From assembly GCF_021130785.1 (NCBI RefSeq), contig NC_060215.1:66220501-66284500 (forward strand): a DNA stretch of 64,000 bases, given 5' to 3'. The DNA comes from Homalodisca vitripennis (lineage: Eukaryota; Arthropoda; Insecta; Hemiptera; Cicadellidae). A program made the translations under genes and the position numbers. This document shows, piece by piece, positions 1-11,019 of the stretch (the stretch's first letter is position 1; every line of letters starts with the position of its first letter). Below the pieces are notes generated by a model. That model had not been told where the DNA came from and ran no database searches. It saw only the letters and a list, made by a program, of their open reading frames with translations.

Positions 1-303
1 ACCCTTCTTCACAACCATTGACATCGAGGGAATCAGACAAACCCTGTCCAAAAAACTGTAACCCTTCTTCACAACCATGACATCTAAGGAATCAGACAAA
101 CCCTGTCCAAAAAACTGTAACCCTTCTTCACAACCATTGATATCGAGGGAATCAGTCAAACCTTGTCCAAAAAACTGTAACCCTTCTTCACAACTATTGA
201 CATCGAGGGAATCAGACAAACCCTGTCCAAAAAACTGTAACCCTTCTTCACAACCATTGACATCTAAGGAATCAGACAAACCCTGTCCAAAAAACTGTAA
301 CCC
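1..303 (+). repeat. 60-bp tandem repeat coding for a 20-residue unit
   Basis: Five copies of a 60-bp unit run head to tail (2-61, 62-120, 121-180, 181-240, 241-300). They differ at only a few positions; the second copy is 59 bp, so the first copy is out of frame with the rest. Read in frame, each unit gives a 20-residue peptide containing PCPKNCNPSSQ and ESDK. The array flows without a stop into the endonuclease remnant of the LINE, so it lies inside a LINE reading frame. It probably continues left of the window. Confidence 0.9.
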
Positions 304-628
304 AGTTAAAACTGTAATATCCAATGAAACATTAGAAGCAGTCTGTGAGTCAATTCTACTGAAAATTAGTTATACAAAATTCAACCTTTTCCTAATGGGA
401 ATCTACAGACCATCTCAAACCAATCTAGATGATTCAACAGACGTAATCTCAATGGAACTAGATAAAATCGTAAACCTAAACAACCCAATAGTGATAATGG
501 GAGACATAAATGTAGATAATTTAACTAACAACAAAAAGAAACAAATTTTAGCAGAGGCTCTAGAAGGGTACAATCTGAGAAGACTGGAAATGCTACAAGA
601 GTCACTCATCATAGCTCTTCCTGAGTAG
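77..628 (+). pseudogene. LINE endonuclease (EEP) fragment with N-terminal peptide repeats
   Basis: This 183-residue open frame begins in the 20-residue repeats (roughly residues 1-76) and continues into the middle of an apurinic-type endonuclease domain: LFLMGIYRPSQ followed by IVIMGDINVDNL, the usual G-I-Y-R-P and G-D-x-N blocks. The start codon lies in the repeat array and is not a credible translation start. The later endonuclease blocks (S-D-H) are missing, so the domain is truncated. In an intact LINE it would nick target DNA to prime reverse transcription. Confidence 0.75.
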
Positions 629-660
629 TCTGAAAACCGTGAAAGTCTATTCAAGAGTGG

Positions 661-957
661 TCAACACATAGAAGCAGAAAATTATCGCCCAATATCTCTC
701 ATTTCAAATTTCTCAAAAATCCTGGAGCCCTAAATAAGCTACTTGAACATCTCCAACAACACAACCTTCTTACCCCAAACAGCATGGCTTCGTTAGGAAA
801 AGATCAACAGCAGTAATACAACTACTTGAAAGTATAATAGATAAACTGGAACAAGGCTATATAGCAACAACGATACTGCTGGATTTCAGCAAAGCATTCA
901 ACTGCCTTGATCACAAAATGATCATCAAAAAGCTACAAAATCATGGTAATAATGGAA
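661..957 (+). pseudogene. LINE reverse transcriptase, N-terminal part
   Basis: Conceptual reading in shifting frames gives the RT-0/RT-1 block NYRPISLISNFSKILE and then the metal-binding motif A block LLDFSKAFNCLDH. Frameshifts separate the blocks, so no long ORF remains. The segment stops where the antisense LINE begins at 958, and the matching continuation is found at about 2110. Confidence 0.75.
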
Positions 958-2090
958 AATCAAAGTCAAAGTCAAAGTATCTTTATTACATGACCATTAA
1001 GAACAGTAATTTGTCAGATTGTAGAATAGAATAGAATATATAATTTTCGGCCTATGTATGATGGTTTTTTTTCAAAGAGGGCTGTTCTGTGTTGCGGAAT
1101 GGTAAGCCTTGAGGCATGGCTTGTGGAGTAATTGTGAACGTCCATGTGAGTCTGCAGGTGTAATTTGTCGACGTGTAAGATCGCTTCATAAATATAGAGT
1201 GCAGGAACTGTAAGTATGCCTAGGGTCTGGTAGGCCTGTCGGCAGCTTTGCAGTGGCTCAAGGTTTGCAAGGGTCCTGACTGCCTTCTTTTGTAGTACAA
1301 GCACTCTCTTAAGGTTCCCTAACAAGGTTCCCCAGATTATGAGGCTGTATCTAATGTGAGACTCTACTAATGCATAGTAGGCTACTTTTGCCGCTTCCAG
1401 AGTGCCAACCCATTTGATTCGTTTAACAACGTAGATACCTGTACTGATCTTTCTGCAAATGTTGTTTACGTGATCTGTCCAAGTGAGGCCACTGTCTAGA
1501 GTTACACCTAAAAACTTAGTCTGATTAAGCACTGATATATTGGAGATGCTTGCAGGTAGGACTTTTTTCTTGCTAAAATGCACTTGTGTAGTTTTGTCAG
1601 GATTTATCGCCAAGTCATTTAATTTGCTGTAGGCAATGGCATTTTGTAGAGAATGAACACAGTTATTAAACAATTCTTCAGCTGAGCCATTTCTTAAAAG
1701 GAGAGTTGTATCATCTGCGTACATTATGCAGCTGGTACTGTTGTTTTCAATTAGGGCTGGGAGATCGTTAGTCAGCAGAATGAACAGGATGGGTCCTAGT
1801 ACAGATCCCTGTGGGCCTCCTCTTGTAATTGGTTTAGGGTGTGATCTGAACATTCAAGTGAGGTTAGATGTTGTATGCTTAATCTCCACAACTTGAGATC
1901 TTCTTTTTAGGTAGCTGTCAAACCACTTGTTTTCTAAGCCTCTTACTCCCAAGGCTGCAAGTTTTTTGGAGATAAGATTGTGTTCCAAACAGTCGAAGGC
2001 CTTGCTGTAATCTAGAAATAATGCAGTCACGAATTTTCCTTCTTCTATACTGTCGATTATGGACTCAATCAAGCTTATGATGGCAGATGG
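958..2090 (-). mobile_element. 5'-truncated LINE nested antisense in the first LINE
   Basis: Read on the minus strand, the element starts inside the RT domain and ends with a 3' tail of TTTGAC-type repeats (plus strand 959-977). The tail type matches that of the host LINE, so both likely belong to related families. The element is flanked by host LINE sequence whose protein reading joins across it (GK..LQWFDSYL). A short GGAAA-like repeat at both borders could be the target duplication, but this is weak. Single insertion by target-primed reverse transcription explains the structure. Confidence 0.85.
1014..2072 (-). pseudogene. LINE reverse transcriptase with one in-frame stop
   Basis: Two open frames of 72 and 279 residues are in the same frame and are separated by a single TGA at about 1854-1856. 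Visible blocks are ALFLDYSKAFDCLEH (motif A), GVRGLENKWFDSYL, GPQGSVLGPILFILLTND, MYADDTTLLL (catalytic YADD) and the C-terminal region ending in PSYIGRKLY. Apart from the stop, the RT core is well preserved, which makes this one of the younger copies here. The N-terminal RT and endonuclease were lost by 5' truncation. Confidence 0.88.
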
Positions 2091-2109
2091 ATCAACTTCA
2101 GGGGAAATA

Positions 2110-3028
2110 ACTTCAGTGGTTTGACAGCTACCTCAGCAACAGAAAACAACTGATAGAGATCACATATAAAAACAACCAAATAGTAAAGAAAGCAAAATCA
2201 GACGTTCTACCAATCAGTAGAGAAGTGCCCCAGGGATCGGTCCTTGGCCCTGTCCTATACATTCTCTTGACAAACGACTTTCCAAATTACATACAGAACC
2301 TCTGTGAAGCAATGATGTTTGCTGATGATACTGCACTAATTGTTGCAAATAAAAATAAAGAACAACTGGAAATAGATACTTTTATAGCCTTCAACATGGC
2401 CAAACAATACTGCTATAAAAATGATCTAATCCTAAACGAAAGCAAAAGTTACCCACTCATTTTTACACCAAATCCAAACCACCACCAAGGGCTTCCCGAA
2501 ATTACTACAGTCAAATCTAATAAATATTTAGGCATAATAATTGATAATAACTTCACTTAGGAACCTTAACTAGAACAGCTCCGCAAAAAACTTAACTTGG
2601 GCATTTTTGTTATACAAAGAATTAAACAGATAAGCAACATAAAAACAGCCATGACAGCATACTATTCACTTTTCGAATCACACCTGAGGTATGGGCTGAT
2701 AGTCTGGGGAGGAACTAGTGCCACACTCCTTCAAAGAATCTTGATAATACAAAAAAGGGCTGTAAGGACACTTAAGGGCCTGAGTGTACAGGATACTTGC
2801 AGAGACGCCTTCAAGGAACTCAAAATACTGACTGTAGCACCACTCTACATCCTTGAAACTATCCTCTACACCGTAATGTCCGGCCAAGCCAGATTGGGAG
2901 ACCAGCACAACTACAACACAAGACACAGGCACAACTTCACACTTAATATATACCACCTCAGCCTCTTCAAAAAAAAGGCATCCTACCGAGGCGTGTCTTC
3001 TACAACTGTCTGCCTGATGAATAATTGA
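2110..3028 (+). pseudogene. LINE reverse transcriptase core and C-terminal region
   Basis: After the nested element, the frame reads WFDSYLSNRKQLIEI, then PQGSVLGPVLYIL, then the catalytic box FADD (near 2320-2331), and then the C-terminal region with SHLRYGLIVWGG and RHNFTLNIYH. In-frame stops near 2560 and a frameshift split it into pieces of 111 and 143 residues. The FADD box departs from the usual YADD of this family, a tolerated substitution in some elements. Downstream come an AATAAAG-like signal and TTTGAC tail repeats. Confidence 0.85.
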
Positions 3029-3282
3029 AGAAGCTACCAGTGAGAAACCTGAAGACATCACTGACGCAGTTGCTGCTGGAAAGACCCTTCTATACCTTTG
3101 CAAGAATTTCTAAACTGGAGGACTTTAGAAGAAATAACAACCTATGTCATTTACTAAATGCTTTTTATTGCATATATTAATTTATTTTATTGTATCTTGA
3201 CGCAATACTGTACTCTATGTACATGTAAATAAAGATGATTTGACTTTGACTTTTTACTTAACTTTAAATAAGTGTAGTGATC

Positions 3283-4420
3283 ATGTCGTCAATAAAATCT
3301 CGGACCTATAAACTCTCACTTTAGCAGAAAAAGTAGTAGTGATCAAAGAAGTGGAAAAAGACATAAAGAAAAAAATGAAATTGCGCAAGAATTTGGAATC
3401 CCACTGAACACCATATTAAACTTCCTGAAAAACAAAGAAAAAATTCTCAGTACTGCAGGGGAAGTTGATAAAGAGGAAACGATTATGAGAACCTGACAAC
3501 CCGGATGTGGACAAATGCGTATTAAAGTGGTTTAAGCAGGCGAGGGACAAAAAAAATCCTTTGAGTGGTTCTTTATTAAGGGTGAAGGCCGAGCAATTTG
3601 CTCAGGAATTAGAAAAACAGAATTTCAAAGCTAGCATTGGTTGGTTAGATGGTTTCAAACAACGTAACAAGATTTCGTTCAAATCAATCTGTGGCGAAAG
3701 AGAACAAGGTGGAAGCCAACCAGTGGAAACAAGATTTAGATCAGATGACACACATCAGAGACTTAAAGGATATTTTTAATGTCAACGAAACTGGTCTATT
3801 TTATAAATGCACGCCAAACAAAACCCTTTCATTTACAGATGAAAAATGTCATGGAGGGAAGTTAAGCAAGGAAAGAGTGACAATTTTGGTAGGTGCAAAT
3901 CTGGAAGGTTAGAGAAAGCTGCCTTTATTGATGATAGGGAAATCTGCTAACCCCCAATGTTTTAAGAATGTAAAGTCAAAACCGATTGAATATGTGAATA
4001 GCTCAAACGCTTGGATTACAAGCAATCCTTTTGAAAAGTGGCTGATCAAATTAGATAAAAAGTTCATAACAGAAAAGCGAAAGGTTATCGTTTCTATGGA
4101 CAACTGCACCGCTCATAACACCATTCATTTAATGGAAAATGTCAAAGTTGTTTTTTCACAGCAAACATGACCTCTGTTGTCCAGCCCATAGATCAGGGAA
4201 TAACAAATTTTAAACACCACTACAGAAGGTTGTTTGTTAAAAATATCCTGTCCGGGAATGGGAATACTCTCAAAATAAAAGTGGATGTTCTGCAAGCCTC
4301 TTGAATGTGTAAACAAGCATGGGACAAAGTAACATCAGGAACAATAAAAAAACCGGTTCAAAAAAGCAGGTTTAGTTAAAACCAACGAAGACATTATCGA
4401 TGAAACTGTAACTTTTTTTC
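3283..4420 (+). pseudogene. pogo/Tigger transposase (CENP-B-like) remnant
   Basis: Domains run in family order. An N-terminal psq-type helix-turn-helix covers about 3330-3440. A CENP-B/Tc5-type DNA-binding domain covers about 3505-3690 (WFKQARDKKNPLSGSLL, FKASIGWLDGFKQRN). The DDE_1 catalytic region follows: the block FNVNETGLFY sits where families usually have N-x-D-E-T-G, then LLMIGKSANPQCFK, then VSMDNCTAHN with the second Asp, then SVVQPIDQGI. Stops and frameshifts split it into at least four frames. An intact protein would bind terminal repeats and cut and paste the element at TA sites. Confidence 0.85.
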
Positions 4421-5345
4421 CATTGGGGCGGCCTACTCCCATGCACTTAAGCCTCAAGGGCTTTTTGCACATTCTGGAAACACACCATGAGGCCCACCAG
4501 TCTATAATTTCAGCAGTTCCACAAACCGCCGAAAACAACCTATCAGGTCCTACTGGGAAAATTCACCACCCCTGTCCAAACTACCAAAGATGGCATACCG
4601 CTCCCTTGCTATTGAAGGGGAGTCAAAGAGCAGGTGCTCAGCAGTTTCCTCCTGCTCATTACACCTTCTACAGAGCGTATCCTCCTGAAGGATGCCGACT
4701 CTGTGAAGATGCTTCCTCAGGTGACCATGCCCCGTGATGAGACCAATAACCCGAGAAGACATTGATCTATTTAATGAGAGAACATCTCACGCCACCCTGG
4801 AGGAAGGTGACTTTAATACCATTCTACTCATTCTCAAGCCCAGATGCAACCTCCACCTTCTCTCATGCTCCGCGCGAATCCATTTCGAGACAACCCTAGA
4901 GGATTCACACCTTGGAACACCGCAGAACGGTTGAGGGCCCATCATAATTGTCGCTGAGCCCCGGTTGGCCAGGGCATCAGCTCTTTCGTTCCCAGGAATC
5001 CTTCATGACCAGGAACCCAACAAACGGTCACATTGTTGATGCTGGCAAGGGAGGAAACGGCCTGATAGCAATCCCAAACCAGTTTGGATTTAATCACGCA
5101 AGAGTCCAGTGCCATCAGCGCTGTCTGACTGTCCGTGAAAATATTAATCGTCTTGCTCCTATATCGCAGACGAAGATTCTCACGAGCACATTCCATAATA
5201 GCTGCGACCTCCGCTTGAAAACTGTTGGATACGGACCCATAGGGACCACCAGCTCCGTTTATGGTCTCACTCCCAGAATTCCAGCGCCTGTGCCGCTTTT
5301 TGTTTTAGAGCCGTCTGTGAACTATTCAAGCTCCGCTGTGGAATT
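4414..5345 (-). pseudogene. RNase H-type LINE, 3' end (RNase H plus C-terminal zinc region)
   Basis: The minus strand reads an RNase H domain: NIFTDSQTALMAL (catalytic Asp block), then VTVCWVPGHEGFLG. Next comes the LITGHGHLRKHLHRVG block and a C..C...EETAEHLL zinc-knuckle typical of I/LOA/R1-group LINEs. A run of seven A residues at the 3' end (plus strand about 4413-4419) marks the tail. The element is 5'-truncated before the RT and lies antisense inside the Tigger element. Several frameshifts are present. It resembles, but is not identical to, the two RNase H LINE copies further right. Confidence 0.8.
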
Positions 5346-6185
5346 CATCTGGGGTTTGCTGCTTTATGATAAATTACTGTATAATCTTAAGAATCAGCGT
5401 AATCAGTAAAGTTATATACAAATACAGCACAGTACTTTATCTTGTTCTTTTTTCAAACAAAATATGTAGTAGAGTATTTTATTCTCTTTGAAACTCATGT
5501 CTTCATTTTAATATTCTGCTAAGACTTGTCAATGTTGTATGAAGTTAAGTTGGTATTCTGTATCAGTTCAGATGTTGCAGAACGTACTGTATTTTTAAAG
5601 GTTAGTAAGAAAATATTACTTTGTATTGTACATAGTTTATACTGTAAGTTAATTATTTCTGTTTTATGATTACTGTACTTGAATCCTTATAATTAGTGTT
5701 AGTTGATGAATTTATACTTTTAGAGTGTCAATTTAATAAAGAGGTTTAAATCACAATGTGAAGTTTTAATGTTTTGGCCCCACATTCTTTAGAACGTCTT
5801 TAATTCGAATTTTTGGATAATTCAAAGTTTTTAACTGGTCTCTTGAGGTTTGAATTATCCAGGTTCCACTGTACAATAAAATCTCCCCTTTCTTACCATA
5901 TTATAAAGAGGGTAAAAACAAATAATAGAATTCTTAGTTGTAGAAATCAGAACTCTTTTCTAACTGAGCAATTAATGAACTATTGTTTAAAATAATATTC
6001 TTCCCAGGTAATTTTTGGTTTGATTGATCTCACTTACTTTAGCTGGAGTCATAATTTCAACAGCCTTTCTCTGGGGTGGTCTCCAAGCATTACCCAAAGA
6101 TATCCTGTTCTTCATATGACTCTTCACTCGCTAGAAACAAATAAATCAAATTAATACACAGAGCAGTATTTTCTGACCTAAAAGA
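5346..6185. other. AT-rich non-coding stretch including Tigger 3' terminus
   Basis: No coding signal is visible. The part up to 5871 is best seen as the remaining 3' region of the Tigger element, ending in its inverted-repeat-like terminus. From 5874 to 6185 nothing is recognised. Confidence 0.5.
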
Positions 6186-6516
6186 TCTGATAACAGAGAA
6201 ATTCAAATTCAAAATATTCTTTATTTACAGTTTCATCAAGAAATTGCAATGGCGTCATATAATAATGAACCTAAAGCTAGATACAATAGTTTGTCTGAAC
6301 TTAAGAGATAGCTATTACATCAAATGATGTAAAACTAGTATTATACAGGAGTGTTTTTCATAGTAAAATTGGTAAAAATGTTATTTAGAATAAAAACATG
6401 TAAAATTGTTATTATTTAAAGTGTTAAATAAAATATTATAAAATTCTTAAAGTTATTGATGTAGTTATTGATCGAGGAATTCCTTCAAGGAGTAGGCTGG
6501 TCTGTCTATCAGCCAC

Positions 6517-8022
6517 TTATGTAGTTTTGTTTTTAGTTGTTTTCCCTTCAGACTTCAGAAATTGTGGTAGGCCATTGTGGAGTTTCCGGCCCATGTAAGA
6601 TTGTTTTCTAGTGTACTGGGTAGTGTGGTGTGCTGGCAGAATGAAGTCGCTTCCTCGGTTGGTGTTGTAGGTGTGGGTACTTGTACCTTTAGGTAGATCT
6701 GTCTCGTTCACCCTCAGGATTACTGCTTTAATGTAGAGGTTTATGACAGTCAAAATCCCAAGCGATCTGAAAGCTTCTCTGCAATTGTCTAAGGGTTTAA
6801 GGTTGGCAAGTTTCGTATAGCTCTTTTTTGCAACATCAATGTGTAGGTTGCTTTCAGAAGTCCCTCCCCAAACAATAAGGCCATACTGTATATGCGACTC
6901 CATTAAAGCATGGTATGCTGTTTTAGCTGATAATAAATCTCCAATCCATCTAATTCTTCCCACCACATAAACACTAGTGCTGAGTTTCTTACAGAGGTCG
7001 TTGATGTGGTTGTTCCATGTTAGGCCTGTGTCTAGTGTAATCCTTAGGAGCTTGAATTCTTGTACTGTTGTCACATTTGTTAGGTCTGCTTTTGGCTCTG
7101 TTTTGCGGCTGAAGTTGATAGGGACGGTTTTTTCATGGTTGAGGGCCAAATCATTTTGGTTGCAGTATTCTTTAGTTCTGGTTAGTAAGGTGAGGGAATC
7201 TTTGTTGAGTTGCTCTGCGCTGTCATTGTGTAAAAGTAGAGTGGTGTCGTCTGCATACATAATGCATTCAGACGTGGTGTTTCTTTTTATCATGCTAGGG
7301 AAGTCATTTGTGAACAAAACATACAAGACAGGACCAAGCACTGACCTCTGGGATACTCCTCTCTTGACCAGCTGAGGCTCTGATTTGTATGAGTTCTTCA
7401 TCCCATTGGTTATTTCCTGAGTTTCTACAATTTGAGTTTGTCCTCGAAGATAACTAGCAAACCATGCATTAGACCCGCCTTTAACTCCAAGTGGATTTAA
7501 CTCCTGATTTTCGTAGGATAAGACTGTGGCCCAGACAATCGAATGTCTTACTGTAGTCAAGCAACACTGCCGAGGCATGTTTGCGTTCTTCTAGTTGGTC
7601 AATGATGAACTCAACAATCTCTTGATGTTGACCTACCCTTTATGAATCCGTGTTGATGTTGGCTGATAAGGTCTTCTTTTGTAAGAAATGCCATTAATTG
7701 AGTTAGAACAATTTTTTCGATGATTTTGGAGAAGACGGATATAAGTGATATAGGGTGGTAGTTTTTAACATCTGTAACAGAGCCTTTTTTGTGTTTGGGA
7801 TATATTTTTTAGATCTTCAATAAGGATGGGAACTGGCTGAAGGTGAAAGATTTGTTGATGATAATTGTTAATGGATTTACAAGTTGATTTACAGTGTTTT
7901 ATAGCCTTAGCTAGGATTTCATCAATTCCATATGATAACTTGGGTTTTAAAGTTGCTATGGAATCTTTTACATCTCTGATCGTAACAGGTTGAAGCTGGA
8001 ATTGACATGGGTATGTGTCCAT
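6517..8022 (-). pseudogene. LINE reverse transcriptase, frameshifted
   Basis: The larger frame (353 residues, 7578 to 6517) shows the RSVLGPVLYVLFTND block, the catalytic MYADDTTLLL box and the C-terminal region GLIVWGGTSE and SYMGRKLHNGLPQF. The RT N-terminus (YGIDEILAKAIKHC, 8022 to 7765) is in another frame, and the motif A block between 7578 and 7765 is broken by frameshifts. An intact RT would copy the LINE RNA at the nicked target. Confidence 0.85.
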
Positions 8023-8258
8023 GCATGGTGAATAATCTGATTGTAGGTTCGTGGTTAAGATTTTTTCAGTTATCTGAGAGAAGTAGAGATTAAGATGGTT
8101 TGCTATGGTTGTAGAATTTTTTTGTCACCTTTCCTTCTATTTATTTCTAGTTGAAGTTTGTGTTCCTGTCGCTGTCTGAGTCTACGTTCAGAGTTTACTA
8201 TGTTCCACAGAGCTTTTGATTTATTTTGAGATAGAGCTATGTGGTTATTTGTAGCATA

Positions 8259-9002
8259 TCATTTAAGATTCCTCAATTTGAGGTCATAATCTTTCTTCCT
8301 GGCAATCATGGTGGCTTTATCGCCAGTGAACCCTGAGTTTTTATATGCTTGTAGGGATCTTAGATACTGCTCTTTTAACTGATTTGCTTGTTTGTCACAG
8401 TATGTGTTTGGTTTGGTCTTTGTCCTAGGCCTTGTTTTTTTGATAGGGCATGAATGGTCCAGGGCCCTCCTTACTGTTCCGTAGAAGAATTTATAAGCTT
8501 CTTCAGCACCCAGAGCATTTTTTACATTTTCCCAGTGTTCCCCTTTCAGAACTTGTTTTAGTGTGCTCAGGTTCCGAGTACAGAAGTTCCGTTTTAAGCA
8601 TGCTATTGGTTTTGGGGGTTTCTCTGTAAAGGATTTGATAGTGCATGTTTGTCTAGTGTGGTCTGATAATCCAGATTCAAATGTGGCAAAAAGAATGTTT
8701 GAATCAGAGATATTTGTGCAGATGAAGTCAACTGAGGTAGCAGTAGTTTTTGTAATTCTGGTTGCTAGGAGGGGAAGTCCTCTGATGTTGTGAGTGGATA
8801 GTTTCTCGATGAAAACTCTATTTTCTACCTTATCTTTTAGCCTATCAATATTTATCAGGTTATATCCCAGTAGTCTTGTGTTAGTCACAGCTTCAGAGTT
8901 TAATCCATGTTCAGTAAGGACCAGTATGGTAGGTGATGTGGTGGCTAAAGTGTGATTTAAACTATCAACTTTTTTGCATAGCCCCCTTATTTTTTGATGC
9001 AT
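8259..9002 (-). pseudogene. LINE endonuclease with internal deletion, plus linker to RT
   Basis: The 247-residue frame starts with the N-terminal endonuclease blocks ([35 protein letters not shown]). It then jumps straight to the C-terminal ones ([19 protein letters not shown]). The middle of the domain, with the G-x-Y-R-P and G-D-x-N blocks, is missing without breaking the frame, so this copy cannot cut DNA. The last 120 residues are the basic linker usually found between endonuclease and RT ([30 protein letters not shown]). Confidence 0.82.
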
Positions 9003-9077
9003 TAAAGTTAGTTGAGCTTTTATTTTGCTAGTTTCAATCTGGTTTTTCTGCCTTGGAAAAGTGCTAAAAAATGTTCG

Positions 9078-10357
9078 TCATCTTTCTGAGCTGCTGCTGT
9101 CTTGCATGGGTGTTTGGTCATCTTGTGATAAAATGGTATGGTTCAGATTTTTGTGTAATGGAGTTTGACTGGCTCTCCCTATGTCATGCATGTCTGTTTG
9201 ATCAAGTTCAGATATTATAGTGTGGTTCAGTTTGGTGTTTAATGGAGTTTGGCTGACTCTCCCTGTGTCTTCGTTTATTTCATAGTCATCTTCGGGTAAG
9301 ATGGTGTGTGTCAGATTTCCGTTTCCCAAATAAGGGGCAGGTTGTATACCTAAGTTTTTTAGGTAACTTTCAATGTTGTTTTCAAAGAAGTCAGTAACAG
9401 TCTCTCCTGTAGTCATTTTGTAGGCTGTACAGGGAGGTAGTGGTTGTCGTATTGTGATGGGGTTTATGGTGCATTTCGGTGTGGATGGTCTATTACCAGT
9501 TTTTCCTTCAGGAGGTATACAATACAGGCTATTTTGGTCCATCCCTTGGGGCTTTTGTTTTCTGAGTTTGTGGAATGTGGAGTTAATAAATATTTTTGTG
9601 TTTTATATTTTATGGTTGGATCTTGGTTGTTTTAGGCTTTGTTTGTGAGTTACAGTTTTATGAAAAATAGTTTTTGGGTCTGGAGTTGGAGTTGCTTCAA
9701 TCGGCTTCGTGTCTTCATTGTGACTGACGCCAACTGTTTTATTTGATTTAGACCTATCTCCTAATAAGTTCTTTTGCTTTCTCCTTTTAAACCCTGGAAA
9801 GCATCCATCAGAGTACTGGTATATAATAGGTTCCACTATAATAGTCTCAAAGTGTGAGCAAGAGGAAGAGGCAGGCTTGTTGCCTGGTTGCTTTTGGGTG
9901 TCACTGCGCAGTTGTTCAGCGACTGGTCACAGTGGATTTCAGCGACTAGTTCATTGGTAGATTTTGCTACTGTAGTGTGTTGTGTCTTATTTGTTTCGTT
10001 CATTTCGTCAAGGAGTGTTATATTAGGTGCTGCCACCGAATTGGTGTTGCACACTGCTGATTCTAGGTATTGAGGTTTACTAGAAAGTATAACGTTGATG
10101 CTTTCTAGAGTTTTGTTTCCGAACAGTGGTTTCTCAATCTCAGATTGTGATTCTGTTTTTCTTGATTGTATGACTTTAGTCAAGCTATCGATCTTCTGGT
10201 GTAGTTGGTTTATTTTCTTGTCTTGTGCTTTTATGAGATTTTCCTTTATTAATAATGCAGCTTGATATTGTTCTTTGGTTTTATTAAAAGTAAAAATAGC
10301 CTGTTCTAACTTTTCTTGGTATTTAAATAAAACTGAAGTCAAGCTAAAATGAGCCAA
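9078..10357 (-). pseudogene. LINE ORF1: coiled coil plus peptide repeats
   Basis: Three minus-strand frames (173, 77 and 154 residues) read as one broken ORF1. The N-terminal piece is a long coiled coil (KLEQAIFTFNKTKEQYQ, KKINQLHQKIDSLTKV) of the same type as the ORF1 at about 20190-20500. The C-terminal piece carries imperfect 28-residue repeats and ends in SSSSER just upstream of the endonuclease. The PHD finger seen in the related LINE at 19876 would lie upstream and is cut off here. ORF1 proteins of this kind bind LINE RNA and assemble through the coiled coil. Confidence 0.65.
9090..9330 (-). repeat. 84-bp imperfect repeat inside LINE ORF1
   Basis: Two full and one partial copies of an 84-bp unit (28 residues) contain GRASQTPLHKNLNHTIL or a close variant; the shared block starts at 9157 and again at 9241 on the plus strand. 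The frame is kept between copies, so the repeat arose in a coding sequence. Confidence 0.75.
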
Positions 10358-10380
10358 ATAGTGAGAACGTATACGAAAAG

Positions 10381-11019
10381 ATCAGATCAAATAATATAAC
10401 CCATAACTATAACAGTTCTTCGGTCAGGGGTTAAGTGACAACAGGTGATTGATGAAAAACCACCAACCAATCTTACACCAGGAGCAAAGTGCAAAAACAT
10501 TGCAAAGGTTAGTTGATAACATTAAAGCTTTAAAGGAAAATATAATAAGCTGGAAAATGTAGATGAGTTAAATAATAATAGAAATAATAATAATAAATGC
10601 TCAAGATAAGTGGAAAGTTAACATAGATAGATTTTCGGGAGAAAATTATTCCTAAATTTCTTAGTGTCATGTTTATAAAAACTAATGATTGAATATGTCT
10701 AATCTCTGTTTCAAAGTAGCTACTCCAAATCCTTTTTTTCTAATTTCCAGTTTTTTTCCCCGGTTTCCCCAATAAAAAATGTTTGTCATTTTCAAACCAA
10801 AAATAAACAACTGTTAACACTGTAACACTGGTTACCTATGATGTTATGTTTGGAAAATATAGGTACCCAATTAAAAAAAAGACAAGACACAATTATCAAC
10901 ACAATGCTGCAATGGGGCGAAATGCAGTTTATAATTGTGGGTCATAGGTCTGCAGTGCACGAGTTTCGGTACAAGACAAAAGTTTTGCCAGTACACAAGA
11001 GAAAGAGAGAGAGCAAGCT
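10381..11019. other. Non-coding stretch between two LINEs
   Basis: AT-rich sequence with no recognised gene or element. It separates the 5' end of one minus-strand LINE from the 3' end of the next. Confidence 0.4.

Larger units (their letters stand above)
1..3254 (+). mobile_element. Jockey/CR1-type LINE, truncated and split by another LINE
   Basis: Parts appear in the order expected of a non-LTR retrotransposon: endonuclease remnant (77-628), RT N-terminus (661-957), RT core and C-terminal region (2110-3028), and a 3' end near 3235-3254 with short repeats of TTTGAC. An antisense LINE occupies 958-2090; the protein reading resumes after it at the LQWFDSYL motif, so little of the target was lost. 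The stretch between endonuclease and RT is far too short, implying an internal deletion. Several frameshifts and stops make the copy inactive. Confidence 0.85.
3255..5871 (+). mobile_element. Decayed pogo/Tigger DNA transposon
   Basis: A pogo-type transposase remnant (3283-4420) is followed, beyond an inserted LINE fragment, by a terminus at about 5805-5871. Read on the minus strand, that terminus starts CAGTGGAACCTGGATAATTC, the form typical of pogo/Tigger inverted repeats, and a TA follows at 5872-5873. The matching left terminus is not seen next to 3255. It may lie left of the window, with the LINE of 1-3254 inserted in the 5' region, or it may be lost. Confidence 0.7.
6188..10380 (-). mobile_element. 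Jockey/CR1-type LINE with coiled-coil ORF1, EN and RT
   Basis: On the minus strand the order is ORF1 (10357 to 9078), endonuclease (9002 to 8259), RT (8022 to 6517) and a 3' untranslated tail ending in TTTGAATTTGAATTT-type repeats at about 6188-6215. The RT sequence is close in type to the nested LINE at 958-2090. The N-terminal part of ORF1 is missing at about 10380, so the copy is slightly 5'-truncated. Internal deletions and frameshifts are present in EN and RT. Confidence 0.85.

Noticed and set aside
1..303. Regular repeats that could be mistaken for a CRISPR array
   Set aside because: The units are contiguous without unique spacers and are in frame with a LINE protein; the genome is eukaryotic.
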